Assembly (NCBI RefSeq): GCF_000310205.1
Contig: NZ_AMXE01000018.1
Coordinates: 1-53,276, forward strand
Source: Thauera linaloolentis 47Lol = DSM 12138
GTDB taxonomy: Bacteria; Pseudomonadota; Gammaproteobacteria; Burkholderiales; Rhodocyclaceae
Direction of reading: 5' to 3'
DNA: 53,276 bases
Under the pieces are notes generated by a model. That model saw nothing but the letters and a program-made list of their open reading frames with translations. It searched no databases and was not told the DNA's origin. The translations under genes were made by a program, and so were the position numbers. This document shows positions 53,267 through 53,276 of the stretch, in pieces. The number at the start of each line of letters is the position of its first letter. Within the stretch, counting starts at the first letter, position 1.

Positions 53267-53276
53267 CCCCCCCCCC
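53267..53276. other. Run of ten C at the window end
   Basis: The last ten bases are all C, starting 4 bp after the tatC stop codon. It looks like a contig end caused by a homopolymer or sequencing artefact, rather than a biological element. Confidence 0.6.

Overview
The window is GC-rich chromosomal DNA with almost no gaps between genes. Gene content and order point to a betaproteobacterium, most likely of the order Rhodocyclales (Azoarcus/Thauera-like): miaB-phoH-ybeY-corC-lnt, glyQS-gmhB-plsC, mlaFEDACB followed by an ABC-2 exporter, bolA and murA, and a his cluster ending in hinT-tatABC. A phasin with a lysine/alanine-rich tail indicates polyhydroxyalkanoate storage. The taxonomic call is an inference from gene order and protein style, not a database match. 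No insertion sequence, prophage, integrase or CRISPR array was seen.

Layout. Bases 1-7400 hold the tail of a hybrid sensor kinase, a YdhR-like monooxygenase, a 2-hydroxyacid dehydrogenase, and a nitric-oxide themed module: a soluble chemoreceptor with a zinc-binding (CZB) domain, a hemerythrin, and divergent nsrR. Two tandem NsrR-like palindromes lie between hemerythrin and nsrR, and one covers the hemerythrin -10 box. A methyltransferase, a YbaK deacylase, an AI-2E/PerM permease and a DUF1330 protein follow. Bases 7500-7700 carry a CAT-anticodon tRNA with its own promoter and terminator. Bases 7800-13764 are the miaB-phoH-ybeY-corC-lnt operon, with an unusual N-terminal extension on YbeY. 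An RND efflux pair (13840-18024) sits between lnt and glyQS-gmhB-plsC. Bases 22700-26700 hold a phasin with a near-ideal promoter, an enoyl-CoA hydratase, and kdsD-lptC-lptA without kdsC, lptB or rpoN.

The most distinctive accessory locus is a nine-gene minus-strand operon at 26765-36453. It encodes a type IV filament machine resembling MSHA pilus or type II secretion systems: an MshL-like lipoprotein secretin, an ATPase with a degenerate tandem MshEN (c-di-GMP) motif, a GspF-type platform protein, a PilM/PilN-like fusion, PilO-like and PilP-like proteins, and three prepilin-like proteins. Two of the three share a cysteine- and tryptophan-containing signature. No prepilin peptidase or retraction ATPase is present, so a peptidase must come from elsewhere.

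Bases 36637-43778 encode phospholipid transport for outer-membrane asymmetry (Mla), an ABC exporter, BolA and MurA. Bases 44424-51299 encode histidine biosynthesis. hisC is inverted inside the cluster, which splits it into hisGD and hisBHAFIE with separate candidate promoters. The cluster runs on into hinT and tatABC. A clear intrinsic terminator between tatA and tatB would favour TatA over TatBC. The window ends in a run of ten C, which looks like a contig end.
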